From Planctomycetota bacterium (GTDB lineage Bacteria > Planctomycetota > Phycisphaerae > Phycisphaerales > UBA1924): a DNA stretch of 58,654 nt. Position numbers and translations under genes: made by a program. The DNA is taken from NCBI GenBank assembly GCA_020831805.1, contig JAFIFX010000017.1:1-58654 (forward strand). Reading direction: 5' to 3'. The notes beneath the pieces are model-generated. The model ran no database searches. It was not told where the DNA came from and worked only from the letters and a program-made list of their open reading frames with translations. Below, piece after piece: positions 8,018-17,826 of the stretch. How positions within the stretch are numbered: position 1 is the first letter of the stretch; each line of letters starts with the position of its first letter.

Positions 8018-8548
8018 TCAGGGCAGCACGCCCTTGAGCGCATCGCGGACCTGGTCCGGGGTCACATCCACGCGTGCGGCGTCGGTGACGACGCCCTCCT
8101 TGAAGCCGGTGGCGGCGCCGTGGTCGGGCTCGATGCGTCCCGTGGTCGTGTCGTAGCGCCAGCCGTGGGTGTTCGCGCCGGCGGCCGCGCCGTCGCGCCG
8201 GATGGTCGCCAGGCCGTTGATTCGGTTGATCGGTACGGTGGAGAGGTACGGCCCGAGGTAGCCCTGTTCGAGGATGTTGCCGTCCTCATCGGTGCGTGCG
8301 AGCAGGCGGAGCACGAAGACTTCCTGCGAGCCGGCGCCGGCGTGCGGCAGCGTGCCCAGGTGCTCGAGCGTGTAGAGGTCGATGGCCCGCTGGAGGACGG
8401 ACCGGTCGTGCGTGACCGCGTTGCGGGCGGCGTTCTCGGAGGCCGACGACAGGCGCGGCAGGGCGATCGCCGCGATGATCCCCATGATCACCACCACGAT
8501 GGCCAACTCGATCATCGAGAACCCGTGCCGGGTCCTTGCCGCGTCCAT
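8018..8548 (-). CDS. type II secretion / type IV pilin-like pseudopilin
   Basis: A 176-residue protein with a class III prepilin signal. The short basic leader MDAARTRHG is cleaved before FSMIELAIVVVIMG, with Glu at mature position 5 and a 20-residue hydrophobic helix. The remaining soluble domain is GspG-like in size (DRSVLQRAIDLYTLEH). It would be processed by a prepilin peptidase and assembled into a pseudopilus. No other secretion-system gene is adjacent, which is common for orphan pilins in Planctomycetota. Confidence 0.85.
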   Translation of the reverse strand: MDAARTRHGFSMIELAIVVVIMGIIAAIALPRLSSASENAARNAVTHDRSVLQRAIDLYTLEHLGTLPHAGAGSQEVFVLRLLARTDEDGNILEQGYLGPYLSTVPINRINGLATIRRDGAAAGANTHGWRYDTTTGRIEPDHGAATGFKEGVVTDAARVDVTPDQVRDALKGVLP

Positions 8549-8654
8549 GCCGCGTTCATCGGCGGGCCGGGCCGGGTGATCCGTCGCCGCGCGTGTGAAA
8601 AATTGCGATGAGGGTCTTTGCCGCGCATCGGGAGGCGGGTGGGAGGTCCGAAAA

Positions 8655-9281
8655 CTACCAGAGCCGGCGGGCCACGCCGGGCAGCCACATCACGGCCAGC
8701 AGCGTGGCGACGGCCACCTTGAGCACCGTGCCGGGGATGAAGACGACGAACCCACCGAAGACGGCCTGGCCGATTGTGATCGGATCGGCGCCGGGATCGA
8801 GCCAGCGCACCGCGTAGAGCCACGGCACGCCGACGGCGAAGACGACGGCGTGGACGGCCAGGCCCGCGGCGACGATGGCGCCCCAGCCGCGGACGGAGCC
8901 GTCGGGCCGGCGGATGATCGCGTGGGCGACGGGCTGGCAGGCGATGAAGCCGATGAGGTAGCCGCCGGTCTGCCCGAAGATGGTGGCCCACCCGGCCTCG
9001 CCCTGGGCGAACAGCGGCACGCCGACGACGCCGGCGAGCAGGTAGAGGCCCATGCTGGCCATGCCGAGCTTCGGGCCCAGCGCCATGGCGCAGAGCAGGA
9101 CCATGAGGGTCTGCAAGGTCTGCGGCACGCCGAAGGGGGGGATGGGGAAGGCGACCATCGCGCCGAGGGCGGTGAGGAGGGCGAAGGCGGGGACGGCGGT
9201 CAGGCGGAGAAGGGCGCGGAGGGATGCGCTGTGGTCGCGAGCGGTGTCGGTCGTGGTGTTTGGAGCGTGGTGGTGCCGCAC
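8655..9281 (-). CDS. bioY: BioY-family biotin transporter S component
   Basis: A 208-residue membrane protein with six hydrophobic segments and BioY hallmarks: PFGVPQTLQTLMVLLCAMALGPKLGM, GLYLLAGVVGVPLF and FGQTGGYLIGF. BioY captures biotin and works with the ECF energy-coupling module or alone. I place the start at GTG 9281, because the codons further upstream (to ATG 9368) run into the dispersed hairpin repeat and look non-coding. On the minus strand TACGCT lies 6 nt before this GTG. No EcfA/EcfT genes are adjacent. Confidence 0.88.
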   Translation of the reverse strand: MRHHHAPNTTTDTARDHSASLRALLRLTAVPAFALLTALGAMVAFPIPPFGVPQTLQTLMVLLCAMALGPKLGMASMGLYLLAGVVGVPLFAQGEAGWATIFGQTGGYLIGFIACQPVAHAIIRRPDGSVRGWGAIVAAGLAVHAVVFAVGVPWLYAVRWLDPGADPITIGQAVFGGFVVFIPGTVLKVAVATLLAVMWLPGVARRLW

Positions 9282-9287
9282 GGGGGT

Positions 9288-9293
9288 AGCGTA
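9288..9293 (-). promoter_or_regulatory. candidate leaderless -10 element (TACGCT)
   Basis: TACGCT on the minus strand ends 6 nt before the proposed GTG start of bioY. It fits the TANNNT pattern seen before several other starts here, though the match to TATAAT is weak. Confidence 0.3.
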
Positions 9294-9300
9294 CCACCTG

Positions 9301-9446
9301 TGTGGACGAAGAGCATGGCGCCGGGTACCGGGGTTGTGCGCGTTCGTGCTCTTGCTTTGCAAGAGCACGGCACCAGGTACTTCGCTCCGCCCGTGTTGGG
9401 GGCGGCGTTGCGGCGAGGGGCCGCTACCTGCCGGGCGCGGCTTGTT
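9301..9446 (+). repeat. dispersed repeat R1, full-length copy
   Basis: The copy contains a perfect 11-bp hairpin (9345-9355 with 9359-9369, loop of 3) reading CGTGCTCTTGC...GCAAGAGCACG. It then has a GC-rich tail (9382-9446) that aligns with 40941-41006 and ends in GGCGCGGCTTGTT. Compared with the copies at 39528 and 40903, the inner two bases of both arms differ in a paired way. A half arm (GACGAAGAGCA) lies at 9305-9315. It sits between the 3' end of one bactofilin gene and the start of bioY. Confidence 0.65.
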
Positions 9447-9465
9447 TGTTCGGGTGTGATCCGTC

Positions 9466-10077
9466 TTACCGCACCACGCGCAGCGGCGGGCGGGGCGGGG
9501 TTGCCGGGCGGGTGATGATCAGTGGTTTGCCTTCGATCTCGATGGCGGAGGGGGGTTCGAGGCCTTCGACCTCGGCGGCGGGGCCCTTGCCGGGGATGGC
9601 GCGGGCGGCGGCGTCGATGTCGACGGTGCCCAGCGCGTCGGAGGGGGCTTCGAAGGGGCCGCCTCGGATGAGGGCGCCGGGTTCGACGGCGAGGACCTTG
9701 CAGCGGGCGCCGCCGCGGAGTTCGGCGCCGGCGGTCAGGCGGATGGTGCCGCCGGAGATGAGCATGGCGTGGACGCGCCCCTGGATCAGGATGTCGCCGG
9801 AGGCGACGATGAGGCTGGAGCGGACCGTGGCGCCGGCGGGGATCGTGACGACGCCGGCGGTCTGGATCGAGCCGCCCCAGTGGCCGCGGTCGAGGACGAC
9901 ATCGGGCAGGCGGACGGCGCCGGCGCACTTGGGGCAGCAGGTGGATTCGGCGAAGGCGGAGGCCTCGAAGGTGTTGCCGCAGCGGTAGCAGCGGACCGCG
10001 CGGGTCGCGTGCGCCGGGAGGCGCGGTGCGGCCCGTTCCGCGAGCGTGGGACGGATTCGTCGCAGGCGGGAGAGCAT
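9466..10077 (-). CDS. bactofilin with N-terminal zinc ribbon
   Basis: A 203-residue protein. Residues about 29-53 form a zinc ribbon (CYRCG...CCPKC). Residues about 60-150 carry the short right-handed beta-helix of a bactofilin (GVVTIPAGATVRSSLIVASGDILIQGRV), a polymer-forming cytoskeletal fold. The C-terminus is proline-rich. It lies directly downstream of a second bactofilin gene on the same strand. There is no ribosome site: a terminator hairpin and its T-run end one base before the ATG, and no alternative start is visible before the zinc ribbon. It may be expressed from a leaderless or read-through transcript. Confidence 0.85.
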   Translation of the reverse strand: MLSRLRRIRPTLAERAAPRLPAHATRAVRCYRCGNTFEASAFAESTCCPKCAGAVRLPDVVLDRGHWGGSIQTAGVVTIPAGATVRSSLIVASGDILIQGRVHAMLISGGTIRLTAGAELRGGARCKVLAVEPGALIRGGPFEAPSDALGTVDIDAAARAIPGKGPAAEVEGLEPPSAIEIEGKPLIITRPATPPRPPLRVVR

Positions 10078-10078
10078 G

Positions 10079-10113
10079 AAAAAGGCCGAATCGGCGGTGT
10101 GCCTGACTCGGCC
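10079..10113 (-). terminator. intrinsic terminator between the two bactofilin genes
   Basis: On the minus strand the 9-bp stem GGCCGAGTC/GATTCGGCC (one G-T pair) has a 12-nt loop and is followed by five T residues. It follows the upstream bactofilin gene (stop at 10141) by 27 nt. The T-run ends one base before the ATG of the next gene. Confidence 0.8.
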
Positions 10114-10140
10114 GGGTGGGTAGGCGGGGGTGGGGGGTGC

Positions 10141-10656
10141 TCAGGCGGCGCCGGCGTTGGTGCGGGCCCAGGGCGGGGTCATGTCGAGATTCGAGCCGTT
10201 GTTGGTGGGCTTGGCCTCGGTCTGGGAGGCGGGGACGCGTTCCTGGCGGTGCTGTTCGCGGCTCTGCTCGGCGCTGTTGCCCTTGGACAGTTCCTGGGCG
10301 TGGGGGCCGACATGGCAGTGGCCGACGAAGGAGGCGCCCTCGGCGACGACGAGCGTGCCGGCGGTCAGGTCGCCCTGGACCTGGGCGTTGGCGGTCAGGG
10401 TCAGGCGGTCGCGGGCGGTGATGGGCCCGTGGACGCGGCCGTCGACGATGACGCGGTCGGCCTCGACGGCGGCGTTGCAGAGGGCGCCGGCGCCGATCTG
10501 GACCTCGCCCTGGGCGGTGATCTTGCCCTCGAAGGAGCCGAGGATGCGGGCGGACTTCTCGAAGAACATCTCGCCCTTGATCTTGGTGTCGGGGCCGATG
10601 ACGGTCATCTCGGGGAGGTTCTGCCTGGGCTGCTGGTTGTTCTGTTCGGTCGACAT
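10141..10656 (-). CDS. bactofilin (polymer-forming cytoskeletal protein)
   Basis: A 171-residue bactofilin. After a Gln-rich N-terminus comes the repeated hydrophobic pattern of the beta-helix: TVIGPDTKIKGEMFFEKSARILGSFEGKI, then GEVQIGAGALCNAAVEADRVIVDGRVHG and further coils to about residue 115. The C-terminal 50 residues are polar and low in complexity. Bactofilins polymerise at the membrane and help shape cells or place envelope machines. ATG 10656 has a clear GGAAGGAAG ribosome site; longer upstream readings are not protein-like. A strong terminator follows the gene. Confidence 0.92.
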   Translation of the reverse strand: MSTEQNNQQPRQNLPEMTVIGPDTKIKGEMFFEKSARILGSFEGKITAQGEVQIGAGALCNAAVEADRVIVDGRVHGPITARDRLTLTANAQVQGDLTAGTLVVAEGASFVGHCHVGPHAQELSKGNSAEQSREQHRQERVPASQTEAKPTNNGSNLDMTPPWARTNAGAA

Positions 10657-10894
10657 GGCTTCCTTCCGTCCGGCGTACGGACCGCGCACGCACACCCGTT
10701 CCGGGGGCGACTGGGATACATCTTCTCTCACACGGGCTCCGCCGCGATCCGCGCCATCCCTGGCAGGGTGATCCATCGACCAGCGGGCGGGGGTTGCTGC
10801 AGTTCCGGTTGTGTGGTTTGGCGAAATTGTGCGGATTTTGCGGGGGCAGTCCTGATGGCGGCACAGGCGGGACGCTTGTGCCACCGAGGCGGCG

Positions 10895-11866
10895 TCAGTC
10901 GGCAGCGGCTTCGTTGGCGGGCTTGGCGCCCTTTCGCCGGATCAGCCCGAACTGCACGGCCATGCCCGCGACGGCGGTCAGGCCCCAGATGACGGCCCAG
11001 ACGAGGGGGGGTTGGGCGACGAAGGCGGGGGCGGGGTCGGTGTTGGCTCGGATGAGGGCGACGCCGGCGGCGAGCCAGAGGGCCGAGCCGAAGAGGCTGG
11101 TGATCAGGGCGCTGGAGCGCCGGGGCATGGCCACGCCGACGAGCAGGCCGACGGCCAGCCCGGCCAGGGTGCTGCTGAGGATGATCAGTTTGTCGCGGTC
11201 GGGGCGGCGTTCGTAGTCGGCCTGGAGGTTCTCGGCGACGCCGGCGATGAAGGCGCGGGAGCGTTCGGCGGCGTCGAGGATGCGTTCGCGGGCCTCGTCG
11301 GTGTTGAGATCGCCGAGGAACTCGGCCGCCGGGGTGCCGTCGGGCACGGAGCGGTTGAGCAGGTCCAGGGCCTCGGAGGTCTGTTCGCGGGTGCGCCGGG
11401 CCAGGTCGGTGGTCTGGCCGCCGGCGGCGCCATTCTGGGTGTATTCGGCGGCGGCGGGGTCGTGGTAGTCACTTTGCGGGCTGGGGTTGAAGTGCAGGAA
11501 CACCAGGGCGGCCATTGTGCCGACCACGGCCATGGCCCCGGCGGCGGTCAGGATGACCACGACGCGGAGCAGGCCCATGGCGGCGATGGCCCCGAAGATG
11601 CCGCCGATGATCAGGCCGGTGAAGCCGGGGGTCAGGGTGATCCCGATGTTCAGGCTGGGCATGCCGCTGAGGGGCAGGAGGACCGAGCCGACGAACCCGC
11701 CCGCGGCGGCCCCAAGGGCCAGGAAGACGGTCCGGACGATCTTGACGCCCGCCAGCCAGAGGGCCAGGCCCGCCGCCAGGGCGATGAACAGGGGGACCAT
11801 CCCCCCCTCGGGGAGTGTCTGGGCCAGGCTGACGGCGGCGATGGTCATGGATTCGAGGGTCGGCAC
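10895..11866 (-). CDS. multi-pass membrane protein, family not recognised
   Basis: A 323-residue protein with about eight hydrophobic segments. Four lie in the first 130 residues. A hydrophilic, helical block at about 135-215 (rich in Glu, Arg, Ala) lies in the middle, and three or four more segments follow to residue 310. The C-terminus is short and basic (RRKGAKPANE). The pattern of Gly/Ala-rich helices with a central soluble insert resembles small channel or TMEM198-like proteins, but I cannot assign a family. The annotated start is GTG 11866; ATG 11848 is equally possible. It may follow its own promoter, as pheA starts divergently nearby. Confidence 0.75.
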   Translation of the reverse strand: MPTLESMTIAAVSLAQTLPEGGMVPLFIALAAGLALWLAGVKIVRTVFLALGAAAGGFVGSVLLPLSGMPSLNIGITLTPGFTGLIIGGIFGAIAAMGLLRVVVILTAAGAMAVVGTMAALVFLHFNPSPQSDYHDPAAAEYTQNGAAGGQTTDLARRTREQTSEALDLLNRSVPDGTPAAEFLGDLNTDEARERILDAAERSRAFIAGVAENLQADYERRPDRDKLIILSSTLAGLAVGLLVGVAMPRRSSALITSLFGSALWLAAGVALIRANTDPAPAFVAQPPLVWAVIWGLTAVAGMAVQFGLIRRKGAKPANEAAAD

Positions 11867-12047
11867 ACGGGGTGATTGGGCCCGGGATGCGGGCGGTTTC
11901 GGGCTGCGGGATCGGCCGGTGATGAGCGATTCCGCCCGGGGAACACTATCGGGTTGCGGGGGCCGGGGGCGACAACGGGCGGGCGGGGGCTGGTGGAGGG
12001 TTGGGCGGGGTTGCGGGGTCGGGTTTCAGCCGGGTGGTTGGGCAGGC

Positions 12048-12053
12048 GATAAT
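12048..12053 (+). promoter_or_regulatory. candidate leaderless -10 element (GATAAT)
   Basis: GATAAT, a 5 of 6 match to TATAAT, ends 7 nt before the ATG at 12061. A transcript from it would start at or next to the pheA start codon. Confidence 0.45.
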
Positions 12054-12060
12054 GCTTGCG

Positions 12061-13338
12061 ATGTCGAAGAAGCCGCCGAGCCGCAGGAACCCGTCCCCGG
12101 ACCCCAAGGGCAAGCCGCGCGCCGGCTCGCAGCCGCGCACCCATGCGCAGGCCCGGGCGAAGGCCAAGGCCGAGCAGATGGCCGCGGAGGCGGCGGCGGC
12201 GCAGAAGACGGAAGAGACGCAGGCGGACACGGCGGCGCTGGCGGATCTTCGTCGGCGGATCGACCGGATCGACAAGAAGCTGGTGGCGTTGCTCAACGAG
12301 CGGGCGTCGCTGGTGGTGGAGGTGGGCAAGACCAAGCGGGGGTCGGGCGCGCCGATCTACGCGCCGCACCGGGAGGCGGAAGTCTTGGCGCGGGTGCTGG
12401 CCGCGAACGAGGGCCCGCTGCCGGACCGGACGATCGAGGGGGTGTACCGCGAGCTGATGTCGGGCAGCTTCGCGCTCGAGCAGCCCTTGCGGATCGGGTA
12501 CCTCGGGCCGCCTGGGTCGTACTCGCACCAGGCGAGCGTCAAGCAGTTCGGTTCGAGCGTGGAGTACGAGGACCTGCGCCAGATCGCCGGCGTGTTCACG
12601 GAGGTGCGGCGAGGGCATGTGAACTACGGGCTGGTGCCGATCGAGAACTCGATCGGGGGCGGGATCACGGAGACGCTCGACGCGTTCCGGGAGCACGCGG
12701 GCAAGGTGTGGGTGTACGCGGAGGTGCAGATCAATGTGCACCACGCGCTGCTGTCGGACTGCGAGCCGAGCAAGGTGCGCCGGATCTATTCCAAGCCCGA
12801 GGCGATCGCGCAGTGCCGCGGGTGGCTGGCGACGCAGTACCCCAACGCCGAGCTGCTGCCGGACGCGAGCACGAGCAAGGCGGTGGTGACGGCGCTGGAG
12901 GAGAACCGCAAGGCGCGGGACATCGGGGCCGAGCCGGGGACGGCGGCGATCGCCAGCGAGCTGGCGGGCGAGATCTACGGGCTGCCCGTGCTGTTCGAGA
13001 AGATCGAGGACAACCCCGAGAACATCACCCGGTTCTATGTGATCTCGCGCCAGAAGGCGCGCGGATCGGGCGACGACAAGACCTCGGTGATGTTCACGAC
13101 CGAGGACAAGCCGGGGGCGCTGGTGGATGTGCTCGGCGCGTTCCACTCGAGCGGGATCAACCTGAGCCACATAGACAAGCGTCCGAGCGGGCGGGAGAAC
13201 TGGGCGTACACCTTCTTCGTGGACGCGCTGGGCCACCAGGAGGACGACGCGATGAAGGCGGCGCTGGCGCGGGCCGCGGCACACTGCAAGGAGTTGCGGG
13301 TGCTGGGCAGCTACCCGCGCTCGCGTCGGATTCTCTGA
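12061..13338 (+). CDS. pheA: chorismate mutase / prephenate dehydratase
   Basis: A 425-residue fusion enzyme that makes prephenate from chorismate and then phenylpyruvate for phenylalanine synthesis. A lysine/arginine- and alanine-rich N-terminal tail of about 55 residues precedes the AroQ-type mutase domain (LRRRIDRIDKKLVALLNERA... IYAPHREAEVLARV). The dehydratase domain shows GYLGPPGSYSHQA, PIENSIGGGI and NITRFYVI. The ACT regulatory domain carries DKPGALVDVLGAFHSSGINL with HIDKRP in place of the usual ESRP. ATG 12052 is an alternative start, with GGCAGG 5 nt upstream. Feedback by phenylalanine through the ACT domain is expected from the family. Confidence 0.95.
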   Translation: MSKKPPSRRNPSPDPKGKPRAGSQPRTHAQARAKAKAEQMAAEAAAAQKTEETQADTAALADLRRRIDRIDKKLVALLNERASLVVEVGKTKRGSGAPIYAPHREAEVLARVLAANEGPLPDRTIEGVYRELMSGSFALEQPLRIGYLGPPGSYSHQASVKQFGSSVEYEDLRQIAGVFTEVRRGHVNYGLVPIENSIGGGITETLDAFREHAGKVWVYAEVQINVHHALLSDCEPSKVRRIYSKPEAIAQCRGWLATQYPNAELLPDASTSKAVVTALEENRKARDIGAEPGTAAIASELAGEIYGLPVLFEKIEDNPENITRFYVISRQKARGSGDDKTSVMFTTEDKPGALVDVLGAFHSSGINLSHIDKRPSGRENWAYTFFVDALGHQEDDAMKAALARAAAHCKELRVLGSYPRSRRIL

Positions 13339-13377
13339 CTGGCGGGGCGAGGGTGGGGGGCGGAAGGGGTCGGGCCG

Positions 13378-14298
13378 ATGGACGGGACGGGCATCTCGGG
13401 GCGGGTGGTGATCGCCGGAGGGTCGGGGTTTCTCGGCGTGGCGCTGGCGCGGCACCTGAGCGAGCGGGGGGTGTCGGTGGTGATCCTGTCGCGGTCGGCG
13501 CCGCCGGCGGGGGACTGGGAGCACCGGGCGTGGGACGGGCGGACGGTGGGGGACTGGGCGTCGGTGCTCGACGGGGCGGCGGGGCTGGTGAACCTGGCGG
13601 GTCGGAGCGTGGACTGCGTGAAGACGCCGCTGCACTGCGACCAGATCCTGCGGTCGCGGGTGGAATCGACGCGGGCGCTGGGCGAGGCGGTGCGTCGGGC
13701 GGCGTCGCCGCCGCCAGTGTGGGTGCAGATGTCGACGGCGCATATCTACGGTGATTCGGAGGAGCCCTGCGACGAGTCGTCGGCGACGGGGTACGGGCTG
13801 GCGCCGACGGTGGGACGGGCTTGGGAGGACGCGTTCGACGCGGCGTGCCCGGACGGGCTGCGCCGGGTGGTGCTGCGAACGAGCTTCGTGCTGGGGCGGT
13901 CCGGCGGGGCGTTGCAGCGGCTGCGGGGGCTGGCGCGGTGCGGGCTGGGGGGCACGGTGGGCACGGGGCGGCAGGGGATGAGCTGGATCCACTTGGCGGA
14001 CATGAACGCGCTGTTCGAGCGCGGACTGACCACCCCGACGATGCGCGGGGTGTACATCGCGTCGTCGCCCGGGCCGGTGTCCAACCGGGTGTTCATGAAG
14101 GAACTACGCCGGGCGGTGGGGATGCCGGTCGGGCTGCCCGCGCCGGGGTTTCTGGTGCGGCTGGGAGCGCCGCTGGCGATGCGGACGGACCCGGAGCTGG
14201 CGCTGTACGGGCGGTATGTGATGCCCCGACGGCTGCTGGACGAGGGGTACGCGTTCCGCTTCCCGGAGTTGTCGGGTGCGCTGGCGGACCTGGGCTGA
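13378..14298 (+). CDS. TIGR01777-type NAD(P)-dependent epimerase (YfcH/SDR39U1-like)
   Basis: A 306-residue extended short-chain dehydrogenase-like protein. The Rossmann motif is [15 protein letters not shown]. It also shows LVNLAGRSV, the STAHIYGD segment in place of the catalytic YxxxK region, and a DUF1731-like C-terminus ([12 protein letters not shown] and [13 protein letters not shown]). The family is widespread but its substrate is unknown. GGAAGG precedes the ATG. It follows pheA after 39 nt, so co-transcription is possible. It ends 17 nt before a convergent gene. Confidence 0.9.
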   Translation: MDGTGISGRVVIAGGSGFLGVALARHLSERGVSVVILSRSAPPAGDWEHRAWDGRTVGDWASVLDGAAGLVNLAGRSVDCVKTPLHCDQILRSRVESTRALGEAVRRAASPPPVWVQMSTAHIYGDSEEPCDESSATGYGLAPTVGRAWEDAFDAACPDGLRRVVLRTSFVLGRSGGALQRLRGLARCGLGGTVGTGRQGMSWIHLADMNALFERGLTTPTMRGVYIASSPGPVSNRVFMKELRRAVGMPVGLPAPGFLVRLGAPLAMRTDPELALYGRYVMPRRLLDEGYAFRFPELSGALADLG

Positions 14299-14315
14299 CG
14301 GGTCCGGGCGGGCGG

Positions 14316-14957
14316 TCAGGCTGAGCGTCGGCGTCTTGCGGCGAGCAGCGCGCCGGCGGCGAGGAGGCCGGCCGCGCCGGGGGCGGGGATAATCAGGGTG
14401 ATGTTGTCGATGCCCATGTCGGCGGTGCCGCCGGCGATGTTGGTGAAGCGGATCGAGCCGAGCGAGGTGGTGGGGGCGAGGTAGGAGAACAGGAAGGTGT
14501 GGGGGTCGGCGCCTTCGTCGACGCGGTTGTCGAGGACGATCCCGCCGAAGAAGTCTGGCGTGCCCGAGCCATCGAGGGTGAAGAAAATTTCGTACTCGAG
14601 GATGACCTCGCGGGGGCCGGTGGCGCCGTACTCGAACCGGACACCGGTGATGCCGGGCTGGAAGGACATGAGGAAGGATTCGCCGGGTCGGAAGGTCAGG
14701 TCGAGCGAGCGGTCGCCCCACCCGGCGGGGTGGCCGGGGCCATTGGCTCGGATGGTCAGCAGCGGTGCGCTGGACATCTGGATCGACATGCTCTGCTCGC
14801 CGGAGAAGAGGGTGATCCCGGGTTGATTGGTCTGGAGTGGGGCATCCTCGAAATCAAAGAGCGCGGTCGGCAGCCCGCCGACGACGGCGGGGGTGGCGAG
14901 CAGGAGGGCGGTGGCGACGGGGATGGTCGTGCTGCGGCGCATGGATCTCTGGTGCAT
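14316..14957 (-). CDS. secreted protein with PEP-CTERM-like anchor
   Basis: A 213-residue exported protein. The signal peptide is about residues 1-33. The middle (about 35-185) is a beta-rich domain of unknown family containing FDFEDAPL, FRPGESFLMSF and the closing IDNITLIIP. The C-terminus is PAPGAAGLLAAGALLAARRRRSA, a PEP-CTERM-type sorting tail (short Pro motif, hydrophobic helix, Arg cluster), normally cut by an exosortase. ATG 14957 has a GGGAGA ribosome site. It is convergent with the epimerase gene and divergent from glnS. Likely an envelope or matrix protein. Confidence 0.85.
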   Translation of the reverse strand: MHQRSMRRSTTIPVATALLLATPAVVGGLPTALFDFEDAPLQTNQPGITLFSGEQSMSIQMSSAPLLTIRANGPGHPAGWGDRSLDLTFRPGESFLMSFQPGITGVRFEYGATGPREVILEYEIFFTLDGSGTPDFFGGIVLDNRVDEGADPHTFLFSYLAPTTSLGSIRFTNIAGGTADMGIDNITLIIPAPGAAGLLAAGALLAARRRRSA

Positions 14958-15081
14958 GGTTCTCTCCCGTGTGTGCGTCCCCTGACTGGAACAACCTACC
15001 CCGGGATGGGGTGTGCGGCCAGCGGATTGGCCATGAAAGTTCGGCTCCCGACCTAGGATCGGGCCCACGGAGGTTCCGTCC

Positions 15082-16860
<1,779 letters not shown>

Positions 16861-16870
16861 GGGCCGTCGC

Positions 16871-16876
16871 TACAAT
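16871..16876 (+). promoter_or_regulatory. candidate leaderless -10 element (TACAAT)
   Basis: TACAAT ends 6 nt before the ATG at 16883. No Shine-Dalgarno sequence is present. No good -35 is visible in the end of glnS. Confidence 0.45.
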
Positions 16877-16882
16877 CAGCCC

Positions 16883-17803
16883 ATGAATCTGATCTGCACC
16901 GGCACCATCGGCATCGACACCATCGAGACGCCCGGCAACGGGCGGCGTGAGGAACTCCTGGGCGGTTCGGTCGTGTATTTCGCGGCCGCGGCTTCCTTCT
17001 ATGCGCCCACGCGGCTGGTGGCGGCGGTGGGGGACGACTGCCCGGCCGAGTTTCTCGACACGATCAAGTCCTTCAAGGGCGTGGACACCGCCGGGTTGGA
17101 GGTCCGCAAGGGGTCCAAGACCTTCCGCTGGGGCGGCAAGTACATGGACGACATGGACCACCGCGAGACGCTCTTTACCGAGCTGGGCGTGCTGGAGGAG
17201 GCCCCGCCGCGGATCCCCGAGGCGTTCAAATCCTCGGAGTTCGCGTTCCTGGCCAACTCGCACCCGGCGGTGCAGCTTGACATGCGCGACCAGCTCGATT
17301 CGCCGCGCCTGGTGGTGGCTGACACGATGGACCTGTGGATCAACATCGCCAAGGACGATCTGACCAAGGTGCTCGGGCGTGTGGACGGGCTGGTGCTCAA
17401 CTTCGACGAGGCGGAGCTGTTCACGGGCAAGCGTAACCCGGTGACGGCGGGCCGGCACCTGCTCGAACTCGGCCCGCGGTTCGTGGTGATCAAGAAGGGC
17501 GAGCACGGTTGCATCCTCGTCCACCGCGATGGGCTGACCGCGCTGCCGGCGTACCCGACGGAGCAGGTGATCGACCCGACCGGGGCGGGCGACTCGTTCG
17601 CGGGCGGGCTGATGGGGTGGTTGGCGTCGTGCGGGGCGGAGGACCCGGGCTCGTTCGAGTCGGTCCGCGAGGCGCTGGCCCACGGCACCGTGGTCGCCTC
17701 GTTCAATGTCGAGTCGTTCTCGCTGGACCGGCTCAAGTCGATCACCGCGGCGGACCTGCACGCCCGGTTCGCCGACTACGCGTCGATGATCCGGGTGGGC
17801 TGA
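16883..17803 (+). CDS. PfkB-family sugar kinase
   Basis: A 306-residue ribokinase-fold kinase. The N-terminus has GGSVVYFAAAASFY and VAAVGDD, typical substrate-binding positions. The PfkB signature near the C-terminus is DPTGAGDSFAGG, with the catalytic Asp in GAGD (about residue 234). The middle contains NFDEAELFTGKRNP. The subgroup resembles PfkB kinases often annotated as sugar or adenosine kinases, but the substrate cannot be told from sequence. The gene starts 22 nt after glnS and may have its own promoter. Confidence 0.9.
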   Translation: MNLICTGTIGIDTIETPGNGRREELLGGSVVYFAAAASFYAPTRLVAAVGDDCPAEFLDTIKSFKGVDTAGLEVRKGSKTFRWGGKYMDDMDHRETLFTELGVLEEAPPRIPEAFKSSEFAFLANSHPAVQLDMRDQLDSPRLVVADTMDLWINIAKDDLTKVLGRVDGLVLNFDEAELFTGKRNPVTAGRHLLELGPRFVVIKKGEHGCILVHRDGLTALPAYPTEQVIDPTGAGDSFAGGLMGWLASCGAEDPGSFESVREALAHGTVVASFNVESFSLDRLKSITAADLHARFADYASMIRVG

Positions 17804-17826
17804 GGCGCTGATCCGGCTTCCGAAGT

